NCBI GenBank assembly: GCA_903889795.1
Contig: CAISYW010000142.1
Location: forward strand, 1 to 5,350
Length of the DNA: 5,350 nucleotides
Source of the DNA: an uncultured Chlamydiae bacterium
Lineage (GTDB): Bacteria; Chlamydiota; Chlamydiia; Chlamydiales; SM23-39
Reading direction: 5' to 3'
The position numbers and the translations under genes were made by a program. The notes beneath the pieces were generated by a model. The model was not told the DNA's origin. It did no database searches and worked only from the letters and a program-made list of their open reading frames with translations. Positions 1 to 5,337 of the stretch are shown piece after piece; the stretch's first letter is position 1, and each line of letters starts with the position of its first letter.

Positions 1-148
1 CGGCTTTGCCGTATCAATCTTCGCTCGGAATCCTTCGTAATCAAGAATGAATTCCTCGCTTAGATCGCGAGCTAAAGCTCGCTTTGATCCGGCTTCTCCT
101 CGCTGACGCTCTTTGTCTCATATTTGGCCAGCGGGTTAATACCTCTGA
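1..148. other. Non-coding, repeat-like region downstream of the pseudopilin gene
   Basis: I see no convincing gene here. On the minus strand, just past the pseudopilin stop, all frames close within short distances and none gives a recognisable protein. The stretch has a reiterated motif: CTCGCT or a near variant occurs around 20-26, 54-60, 77-83 and 98-104. It also contains a compact hairpin, GCGAGC (67-72), loop TAAA, GCTCGC (77-82). No T-tract follows the hairpin on either strand, so it is a poor intrinsic terminator. The composition suggests a dispersed intergenic repeat, or the eroded edge of one, cut by the window boundary. That is an inference from texture only. It could also be the remains of a decayed gene. 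Confidence 0.35.
67..82. repeat. Small perfect hairpin within the non-coding edge
   Basis: GCGAGC at 67-72 and GCTCGC at 77-82 are perfect inverted repeats around a TAAA loop. The flanks do not extend the pairing and no U-rich tail follows. It lies 67 bp past the pseudopilin stop, so it could help define that transcript's 3' end, but it does not meet the usual intrinsic-terminator pattern. Confidence 0.35.
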
Positions 149-604
149 TTATTGGGCAAGGTTCATTCGCTGAACGAGAAGTCTGTATTGATAGATCTTT
201 TTTGGCCCCACGAGAACCTCTACGCGATAGATACGGAAAATTTCGCCGCGGATTCCCTGTTTTTCTCCTTTGCATTTTAAGGTATAGGAACGATGAACCG
301 ATCGGGCGGGGAGATGGGGGATCAGAAGTTTTGCATCGGGAAGCGTCCGGGTAATTTCCTGCTCTTTTCCGGGGAGCTTTTCCCATTGGATCCCCTCTTT
401 TAATAGAAATTCCTTGATCTCTGAAAAGGTCCAGTCAGCAACGCGCTGGCATTCAAAAGACTCCAGCCGGTTGATTTGGGCTCGGTAGTGCTTGATTGGC
501 CAGCGCATGAGGGGCGCCGCAAAAACGGCAACCAGGGCGACGGCCAAAAGAACTTCTAGAAGAAGAAAATTTCGTTTGATAGGGATCATCTCAATGATGT
601 ACAT
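149..604 (-). CDS. Type IV pilin/pseudopilin-like protein, probably type II secretion associated
   Basis: This is a small protein (151 residues from this start) with a class III, prepilin-type N-terminus: a short basic leader ending in KRN, then FLLLEVLLAVALV and more hydrophobic sequence. Phe is +1 and the conserved Glu is +5 of the predicted mature protein, as in pilins and T2SS pseudopilins, which are cut by a prepilin peptidase and assemble in the inner membrane. Residue -1 is Asn rather than the usual Gly. The rest is a soluble mixed domain I cannot place in a named pseudopilin class. Start choice: the ATG at 604-602 follows GCAGGTAAA, a plausible ribosome site. An in-frame ATG at 652 has no such site, and one at 589 would leave a typical 7-residue leader. 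From memory it resembles the short DUF1494-type proteins beside chlamydial gsp genes (CT567 region), but no gsp gene is visible here to confirm this. Confidence 0.62.
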   Translation of the reverse strand: MYIIEMIPIKRNFLLLEVLLAVALVAVFAAPLMRWPIKHYRAQINRLESFECQRVADWTFSEIKEFLLKEGIQWEKLPGKEQEITRTLPDAKLLIPHLPARSVHRSYTLKCKGEKQGIRGEIFRIYRVEVLVGPKKIYQYRLLVQRMNLAQ

Positions 605-632
605 TTTACCTGCTATTCTGTTTAGATAAAAT
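605..632 (+). promoter_or_regulatory. Candidate sigma70-type promoter for the plus-strand helical-protein gene
   Basis: TTTACC (605-610) and TAAAAT (627-632) are separated by 16 bp, a good match to a housekeeping promoter. Initiation would fall near 639, about 35 bases before the ATG at 675. On the other strand the -35 box overlaps the GGTAAA of the pseudopilin ribosome site, so the two divergent genes share these bases. The call is from pattern only. Confidence 0.4.
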
Positions 633-674
633 AGTAAACATGCGATAGTCATCGTATTGGCGAAAGATTCAAAT

Positions 675-1655
675 ATGAATTTGCAAACAAAAGCTCTTTA
701 CAATCTTTTACGGTTGAACTACGTCAGCGATCCATCGCTTCCTTGTGAAAAGTGGCAGGTGGAAGATCTGCGCAGCGTTTCAATGGAATTGTTGTTCAAA
801 CGACTGGCTAAAATTGGCATAGAGCTCTCTTCGGAGAGAATGCATCGTTTTGCCGATGAGTGCGATTCTCCTGAAGAGCTTACGGAATTGCTGCTGCCTG
901 ACCAGGAAGATCTGAAGCAGCATGATGAAGCTTATTTAATGATTTTTGAACTTTGGCGCCGGTTATTTCCGGAAAGACAGACTCTTTCCATTTTCTGCGA
1001 TGAACTGGATTATCAGATTTCATTTTTTGAGGCGGGTGAATTAGAAAGCGATGAGCCGATTCAAGACGCATTAGCGAACCTGGATGAAATTCTCAGCGAA
1101 AATGCGGATGGCGGCATTAAACCGGCTAAAATTTTTGAAAAGATCAGCAGCTATTGTGCTCATGATCTGATGGGTTTTATTATCGATTATATTTCTAATT
1201 TGATCGATGCGCAAAATCAACTTTACGCATCGGAGCTAATTGAAGATTTTGCTCCCTATGCGCCTGGGTTGATCTGGTTTGATTTTTTACGCGCTCGAGT
1301 AACTGCATTAACCGATCCTGTTGAAGCCAATCGCGCTGTCAATGAACTATTGAAATGCGATGAGAAGTTGAGCGTCGATCTCTTGCTTGAAATTTTGCGC
1401 TTTCAGGCGGGATATGGTGAAAAAGCCGTATTTCTCGGCGCGATGAAAAAAATTCTTCCCCGATTGGAAACGGAAGAAGATTTTCGAGAATTGTTGACTC
1501 TCTCTCAGGAATATTTTCGACGCCGCGATCGTGAGGATTTAGAACTGGCGATTCAGCAGCTTTTGATTCAGCGGCAAAATACGAGCGGGGATATTCATCT
1601 CTCTGATCCTGCCATCAAAACATTCGAGAAGTTGATTCTTTTTAATTTAGGTTAA
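675..1655 (+). CDS. Acidic, helix-rich protein of unknown function
   Basis: I do not recognise the family. The 326-residue product is rich in Leu, Glu, Asp and Ala, clearly acidic, and reads as a run of amphipathic helices with little Gly or Pro. There is no signal peptide, no membrane segment and no obvious catalytic motif. The middle to C-terminal half (about residues 165-310), with helix pairs broken by short DP, APG or KCDE turns, looks like an alpha-solenoid or degenerate TPR-like scaffold. Cysteines are scattered and form no metal site. Start: ATG at 675, about 7 bases after a weak GAAAGA. An in-frame TTG at 657 would add six residues but has no ribosome site. The gene diverges from the pseudopilin gene and its 3' end overlaps the metallophosphoesterase gene by 9 bp. 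A chaperone, adaptor or other lineage-specific interaction protein is possible, but nothing in the sequence decides it. Confidence 0.72.
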   Translation: MNLQTKALYNLLRLNYVSDPSLPCEKWQVEDLRSVSMELLFKRLAKIGIELSSERMHRFADECDSPEELTELLLPDQEDLKQHDEAYLMIFELWRRLFPERQTLSIFCDELDYQISFFEAGELESDEPIQDALANLDEILSENADGGIKPAKIFEKISSYCAHDLMGFIIDYISNLIDAQNQLYASELIEDFAPYAPGLIWFDFLRARVTALTDPVEANRAVNELLKCDEKLSVDLLLEILRFQAGYGEKAVFLGAMKKILPRLETEEDFRELLTLSQEYFRRRDREDLELAIQQLLIQRQNTSGDIHLSDPAIKTFEKLILFNLG

Positions 1656-2405
1656 TTCAAGAGGAACGGGCTGAAAGCGAATGTAATCGCTGGAGGCTAA
1701 AACATAGCGTACATTGTTTTTTGTGCCGAATAGCGAAAGACCGCTCTTGATGTTATGCAAGTGGCCAAAAACGCAGATATCGATGCGATGTTTTTCGAGA
1801 ATCTTTGAGGCCATCGATGGCTTTAAATCGGCTCCGATCGGTGGATAGTGCGTCATGGCGATGCGTATTTTTGCGTCGTTTGGCATAGAAGAAAGGCTCA
1901 TTTCGAGCCGTTGCAGTTCTCTCTCGAAAATTTTCTCACTGAGATCTTCTTGAACTAAAGCTTCCGGGTCGATGACTTTTGCCTTGGGATTTTCCCGATA
2001 TTCGATGAAATCGCTGAAACGATATTCTTCAGAGTCCCACAGCCTCGCGCCGCCCACGGCAACCTCTTTCCAGCGAAAAGAGTTGTTTTGAATCAGATGC
2101 AGCGATGGCGGAAGAACAGCGGCGATTTTTTTTAATGATCCCCACCAATAATCATGGTTGCCTTTCAGGAGCAATTTGGTTCCGGGGAGGCGATCGATCC
2201 ACTGTAAGTCGATCAGCGCCTCTTCGAGCCGCATGGCCCATGAGATGTCTCCCGGGATTAGCACGAGATCATCAGCAGAGACGAGATTTGTCCAGGACTC
2301 TTCGATTTTTTTGGCATGTTCTTTCCAGGATGGTCCAAAAATATCCATGCTCTTATTGGGAATGCCGAAACTCAAATGTAAATCGCCGATCGCCCATATA
2401 TTCAT
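1647..2405 (-). CDS. Calcineurin-like metallophosphoesterase (predicted phosphohydrolase)
   Basis: This 252-residue protein carries the full metallophosphoesterase signature in order: GDLH (D8, H10), GDISW (D53), GNHDYWW (N83, H84, D85), THYPP (H186) and GHLH (H215, H217). These residues normally hold a two-metal centre that hydrolyses phosphomono- or diesters. No signal peptide is seen, so it is likely cytosolic. The opening IWAIGDLHLSFG, the following MDIFG and the DYWWGS segment recall, from memory, the predicted phosphohydrolases of COG1768. Substrate is unknown. It is the third gene of the lpdA-lipA operon: the ATG lies 9 bp after the lipA stop, behind a good AAGGGA ribosome site that overlaps that stop. 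Its own stop sits inside the 3' end of the convergent plus-strand gene. Nothing links it biochemically to lipoate metabolism, so co-transcription may be only organisational. Confidence 0.9.
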   Translation of the reverse strand: MNIWAIGDLHLSFGIPNKSMDIFGPSWKEHAKKIEESWTNLVSADDLVLIPGDISWAMRLEEALIDLQWIDRLPGTKLLLKGNHDYWWGSLKKIAAVLPPSLHLIQNNSFRWKEVAVGGARLWDSEEYRFSDFIEYRENPKAKVIDPEALVQEDLSEKIFERELQRLEMSLSSMPNDAKIRIAMTHYPPIGADLKPSMASKILEKHRIDICVFGHLHNIKSGLSLFGTKNNVRYVLASSDYIRFQPVPLELT

Positions 2406-2414
2406 AATATTCCC

Positions 2415-3260
2415 TTATCTAAAAAAAGCGGCATTGTAGTCTGAGCGGACGAATGGACCGCAGAACATCCGTTTGACGCCAAGATTCAGCCCGTATTGTT
2501 CGTATGCCTGAAATTGTTCGAGCGAAATGAACTCTTTTACCGGCAATTTGCGGCGGCTTGGCTGCAAATATTGGCCGATCGTGATGATATCGCACCCTGT
2601 CGATATCAAATCGTCGATTGCTTCACGAACCTCTTTTTCACTCTCGCCTAAACCCACCATGATTCCCGATTTGACATACATTGTGCTTTTCGACTCTTTC
2701 GCATAGCGCAAAATGGCGAGCGAGCGATCATATTCTGCAGAGTGGCGGATGCGCGGGGTGAGCGATCGAACGGTTTCAAGATTGTGATTGTAGATATGAG
2801 GTTTTTCCGCCAAGACGATTTCGAGCAAACGATTCTCGCCGGAAAAATCGGAGCTGAGCACTTCGATGGTGGTTTGTGGATTTTCTCTCTGGACAGCGCG
2901 GATGATGGCGGCGATATGTCCCGCGCCCTGATCGGGGAGATCGTCGCGGGTGACCATCGTAATCACGGCATGCACGAGTCCCATTTCCTTGACGGATGAG
3001 GCGATTCGATCGGGTTCATCGGCTTCGGGAGGGGGAGGCGTTTTTGAATAGCCGATTTCGCAAAAGGCGCAGTTGCGCGTACATGATTTGCCGAGAGCTA
3101 AAAAGGTAGCTGTACGGTTCGTGTAGCACTCGAGCCGGTTAGGGCATTTAGCCTCCATGCAAACTGTGCTCAGCCGATATTTTTTTAAAATTTCCGCTGT
3201 TTGGAGCATTTGTGGCCCCATCGGTATCGAGCGATGCAGATGACAGGGAAAGCGGCTCAT
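2415..3260 (-). CDS. lipA: Lipoyl synthase (radical SAM)
   Basis: LipA inserts two sulfur atoms at C6 and C8 of octanoyl groups on lipoyl domains, using one [4Fe-4S] cluster to cleave S-adenosylmethionine and sacrificing a second as sulfur donor. Both sites are visible: the auxiliary-cluster motif CMEAKCPNRLEC (C34, C39, C45) and the radical-SAM motif CTRNCAFC (C60, C64, C67). Further LipA landmarks are VTRDDLPDQGAGH (103-115), NHNLETV (158-164), a GIMVGLGE segment near 200, and GQYLQPSRRKLPV. At 281 residues it is shorter than E. coli LipA (321), mostly at the N-terminus, but the core is complete. The C-terminal RSSY motif reads RSDY (272-275). The start codon overlaps the lpdA stop as ATGA, with no strong ribosome site, so translational coupling is likely. 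No lipB or lplA is visible here to supply the octanoyl substrate. Confidence 0.96.
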   Translation of the reverse strand: MSRFPCHLHRSIPMGPQMLQTAEILKKYRLSTVCMEAKCPNRLECYTNRTATFLALGKSCTRNCAFCEIGYSKTPPPPEADEPDRIASSVKEMGLVHAVITMVTRDDLPDQGAGHIAAIIRAVQRENPQTTIEVLSSDFSGENRLLEIVLAEKPHIYNHNLETVRSLTPRIRHSAEYDRSLAILRYAKESKSTMYVKSGIMVGLGESEKEVREAIDDLISTGCDIITIGQYLQPSRRKLPVKEFISLEQFQAYEQYGLNLGVKRMFCGPFVRSDYNAAFFR

Positions 3261-4663
3261 CGCTTTGTCCGCGGCGGAAGGTGGATGGGTGTATCATTTG
3301 CGACGGCGGCCGCTTCCATCCAGCTTTCGGACATCGTGGGATGGGCGTGGATGGTGTGGATGATTGAATCCAATATCAGTTCATTTTGGATGGCCAGGGC
3401 CATTTCAGCGATCAGAATGGATGCATCATGTCCAATCACCTGGGCGCCGAAAATTTGGCCTGTTTTTTTGTCCGAGATAATTTGTGTAAAACCTTCGGTT
3501 TCTTTGGAGGCCAACGCTTTGCCAAGCGCCTGAAATGGGAAAAAACCGGCGGTGGCGGATGAATAACCCGCTTCATGGGCTTGTTCCAAGGTCATGCCGA
3601 CAGTCGCGATTTCAGGACTGGTAAATACAACGGCCGGAACGGCCTCATAATGCATGTGCATCGGGTGGCCGGCGGCATTGGAGGCCGCGACGATTCCTTG
3701 ATGCGAAGCGACATGAGCCAGCATCCATTTACCGGTTACGTCGCCGATCGCATAAATGCCTTTGACGGCCGTTTCCATTCGACTGTCCGTGTCGATTATT
3801 CCCTTCTCGTTGGCTGAGAGACCGGCTTTAGCCAGATCGAGTCCGTCCAGGAAGATTTTGCGGCCCACCGAGATCAAGGCGAGGTCGGCATCCATCGTTT
3901 TTCCATCGTGGAGAGTAATCGTAACGTGCGTTTTTTTGTTCTCGATCTTTTGGACTTTCACATCTGTCTGGATTTCGATTCCGCGCGATTGGAAGGATTT
4001 GGTCATAAATTGGGCGATCTGTTTTCCCTGAGCGGAGAGAATCGATGGAAGCGCTTCCAGGATTGTGATCTTTACGCCCAGTTCGGCAAAAAGAGAGGCA
4101 AATTCACACCCGATATAGCCTCCGCCTACGATGCAGAGATGGCGAGGCAGCTCGGTCAGTTCCAAAATCGAGGTGGAATTAAGTATGCGCTGATGGTCGC
4201 AGGGAAATGCTTTGATTTCTTGGGGGAGGGACCCTGTGGCAATGATGATCTGTTCGGCTTCTACGAAGAGATTGTCTTGTCCGATGATTTTCAATTCCGA
4301 GGGCGATTGAAATTGCGCTGTCCCGCGATAGATGGAGATATTGTTGCTCTTGAGAAGGCCTTCGAGAGATGAGCGGATCTTTGAGACGATCTGATCTTTT
4401 TGGCTCTTCATTTGAGCGTAATCAAACGAGACGGAGCCGACAGAAATGCCAAAATTTTTTGCGTTTCGGATGGTTTGCAGCACTGAAGCATTGGATAGAA
4501 GCGTTTTTGTCGGAATGCAGCCCACATTGAGGCAGCATCCGCCCACTAATCCTTTGTCGATCAGAGCAACGGATCGGCCCATTTGCGCCGCTTTAATTGC
4601 AGCGACATAGCCGCCGGGACCTGCGCCGATAATGGCAATATCATGTTTTTTTCTGTCAGTCAT
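3257..4663 (-). CDS. lpdA: Dihydrolipoyl dehydrogenase (E3, FAD flavoprotein)
   Basis: This cytosolic flavoenzyme reoxidises dihydrolipoyl groups of 2-oxoacid dehydrogenase and glycine-cleavage complexes with NAD+. At 468 residues it is full length. Visible elements are the FAD dinucleotide fold GAGPGGYVAA (13-22), the redox disulfide CLNVGC (C44, C49) with an extra Cys at 43, ATGS (142-145), the NAD fold GGGYIG (180-185) with E203 at the strand end typical of NAD preference, the second FAD motif GIYAIGDVTG (302-311), and the C-terminal HAHPTMSE with catalytic His441 and Glu446 serving the partner subunit. The usual SVGRxPN loop reads SVGRKIF (265-271), a mild departure. The start ATG has a good AGGAAA about 5 bases upstream. 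It is the first gene of the leftward operon with lipA and the metallophosphoesterase gene. Mercuric or glutathione reductase is less likely given the HPTxSE ending and the lipA neighbour. Confidence 0.96.
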   Translation of the reverse strand: MTDRKKHDIAIIGAGPGGYVAAIKAAQMGRSVALIDKGLVGGCCLNVGCIPTKTLLSNASVLQTIRNAKNFGISVGSVSFDYAQMKSQKDQIVSKIRSSLEGLLKSNNISIYRGTAQFQSPSELKIIGQDNLFVEAEQIIIATGSLPQEIKAFPCDHQRILNSTSILELTELPRHLCIVGGGYIGCEFASLFAELGVKITILEALPSILSAQGKQIAQFMTKSFQSRGIEIQTDVKVQKIENKKTHVTITLHDGKTMDADLALISVGRKIFLDGLDLAKAGLSANEKGIIDTDSRMETAVKGIYAIGDVTGKWMLAHVASHQGIVAASNAAGHPMHMHYEAVPAVVFTSPEIATVGMTLEQAHEAGYSSATAGFFPFQALGKALASKETEGFTQIISDKKTGQIFGAQVIGHDASILIAEMALAIQNELILDSIIHTIHAHPTMSESWMEAAAVANDTPIHLPPRTKR

Positions 4664-4666
4664 GGC

Positions 4667-4709
4667 TTTCCTAAAAAATAATTTACAACGAGCGATCCTC
4701 CCTATTTTA
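4667..4709 (-). promoter_or_regulatory. Candidate promoter -10 and ribosome site for the lpdA operon
   Basis: Read on the minus strand, TAAAAT (4709-4704) is a good -10 box that would start transcription near 4697, giving a leader of about 34 bases. AGGAAA (4672-4667) is the ribosome site before the lpdA ATG. No convincing -35 hexamer lies 16-18 bp upstream; a weak -35 is common in chlamydial promoters. A 6-bp inverted repeat, TTTATC (4706-4711) with GATAAA (4719-4724), overlaps the -10. Confidence 0.35.
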
Positions 4710-4754
4710 TCCTAAAAAGATAAATTCGACACCCGCAAAAAGCTCTTTTCTGTA

Positions 4755-4771
4755 TATAATTTGAAATTATG
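4755..4771 (+). promoter_or_regulatory. Perfect TATAAT box and 15-base palindrome abutting the zinc-ribbon gene start
   Basis: A perfect TATAAT lies at 4755-4760, only 8 bases before the ATG at 4769. Initiation would fall at or next to the start codon, and no ribosome site is present, so the mRNA may be leaderless or nearly so. ATAATTT (4756-4762), a central G, and AAATTAT (4764-4770) form a perfect palindrome covering the -10 box and start codon, a possible operator. No good -35 is seen. AT-richness could produce this by chance. Confidence 0.35.
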
Positions 4772-5236
4772 AAACCAAATAAGCGCCAGAAGCTCTGCTG
4801 CAACTGTGATGGGGAAATCGACTTAGATGTGATTGTCTGCCCTTATTGCGCAGCTGATTTGCGCGATGAAAAACCTGAACAGCAGCGCTCAGCCCATATC
4901 GCCGGAAATGTCCGTCCTCTCAATGGAGGGCATCAAATGTCCGAAGCGCTCTATCCGCTTCCCTTTGGCCAGCAGGAAACGAATGAAAACGCACCGCCAA
5001 CCGAGACTGTCCAGTCCCAGGTAGCGCCTGCTTTGGAAGAAAAGCCGAATCGCATCGTCAGTTCCGTTTTACTATTGACCGTAGGACTCCAACTTTTATT
5101 GTTGGGGTTTTTGCTCGTTCTTTTATCTCATAATGGGTCTCTCACCCTCAAATGGGATGCACGGCTCTGGTTTCTTTATATTTTCGCCTCGATCCCATTT
5201 CTCATTTTTGGGTATCGTTCATTAGCAAAACTTTAG
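4769..5236 (+). CDS. Zinc-ribbon protein with two C-terminal membrane helices, function unknown
   Basis: The 155-residue product has three parts. Residues 10-27 form a zinc ribbon with knuckles CCNC (C10, C13, plus C11) and CPYC (C24, C27), followed by AADL as in many treble-clef or zinc-ribbon N-termini. Residues 32-95 are a polar, Pro/Gln/Glu-rich linker that is probably disordered. Residues 97-119 and 132-148 are hydrophobic segments fitting a two-helix membrane hairpin, with basic residues after the second. The ribbon therefore most likely faces the cytoplasm, with a short external loop near 120-131. The gene diverges from lpdA with a 105-bp gap. From memory, chlamydial genomes carry a small uncharacterised membrane protein gene at this place (CT556 in C. 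trachomatis), and this is probably its counterpart. The role is unknown; a metal- or redox-sensing membrane adaptor is only a guess. An ATG further in would lose the ribbon, so the first one is preferred. Confidence 0.78.
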   Translation: MKPNKRQKLCCNCDGEIDLDVIVCPYCAADLRDEKPEQQRSAHIAGNVRPLNGGHQMSEALYPLPFGQQETNENAPPTETVQSQVAPALEEKPNRIVSSVLLLTVGLQLLLLGFLLVLLSHNGSLTLKWDARLWFLYIFASIPFLIFGYRSLAKL

Positions 5237-5249
5237 TTTTTTACCTTAA

Positions 5250-5276
5250 TTGACAAAAACGCAAGTTACCTATCTT
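5250..5276 (+). promoter_or_regulatory. Possible rightward promoter for a gene beyond the window
   Basis: A perfect TTGACA (5250-5255) is followed after 15 bp by TATCTT (5271-5276), which matches four of six -10 positions. The spacing is short and the -10 is weak. If real, the transcript would carry the large hairpin at 5292-5337 in its leader and serve a gene to the right of the window. Confidence 0.25.
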
Positions 5277-5285
5277 TAGGTATTT
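5267..5285 (+). terminator. Weak terminator-like hairpin after the zinc-ribbon gene
   Basis: TACCTA (5267-5272), loop TCTT and TAGGTA (5277-5282) form a 6-bp stem followed by only TTT. A second AT-only hairpin, AAAAC (5227-5231) with GTTTT (5236-5240), sits on the stop codon and runs into a short T-tract. Either could end the transcript, but both are weak, and the first overlaps the candidate promoter listed here. Confidence 0.22.
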
Positions 5286-5291
5286 AAGGGG

Positions 5292-5337
5292 TATTGCCTT
5301 GCAAATTCAAAGTCTGGCTTTGAATTTGCAAGCAATA
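5292..5337. repeat. Near-perfect long inverted repeat (hairpin)
   Basis: TTGCAAATTCAAAG (5299-5312), loop TCTGG, and CTTTGAATTTGCAA (5318-5331) pair over 14 bp without mismatch. After one bulged C at 5298, TATTGC (5292-5297) pairs with GCAATA (5332-5337), giving 20 paired positions in all. The stem is too long and symmetrical for chance. There is no T-tract after it on either strand. It could be a transcription-blocking or RNA-stabilising hairpin, a bidirectional 3'-end element, or a small palindromic intergenic repeat. Nothing indicates a transposase. Confidence 0.8.

Noticed and set aside
41..53. Similarity of GAATGAA at the left edge to GAATGAA at 5344-5350, suggesting two copies of one repeat
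   Set aside because: The shared run is only about 7 bases in AT-rich DNA, which is expected by chance; the flanks do not match.
72..386. Open minus-strand frame of 104 residues covering the pseudopilin 3' end and the left edge
   Set aside because: It lies mostly antisense-frame to the pseudopilin coding sequence, is rich in Arg/Ser/Pro as shadow frames are, and has no recognisable motif or ribosome site.
2742..2999. Plus-strand frame of 85 residues inside lipA
   Set aside because: It is antisense to the radical SAM core and has no independent support.
3908..4372. Long open plus-strand frame of 154 residues inside lpdA
   Set aside because: It is fully antisense to well-conserved lpdA sequence, with no motif, promoter or ribosome site; lpdA explains the region.
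4696..4703. Strong ribosome-site-like AGGGAGGA on the minus strand upstream of lpdA
   Set aside because: No usable start codon follows; the nearby TTG is followed at once by a stop. It probably lies at or before the transcript start.
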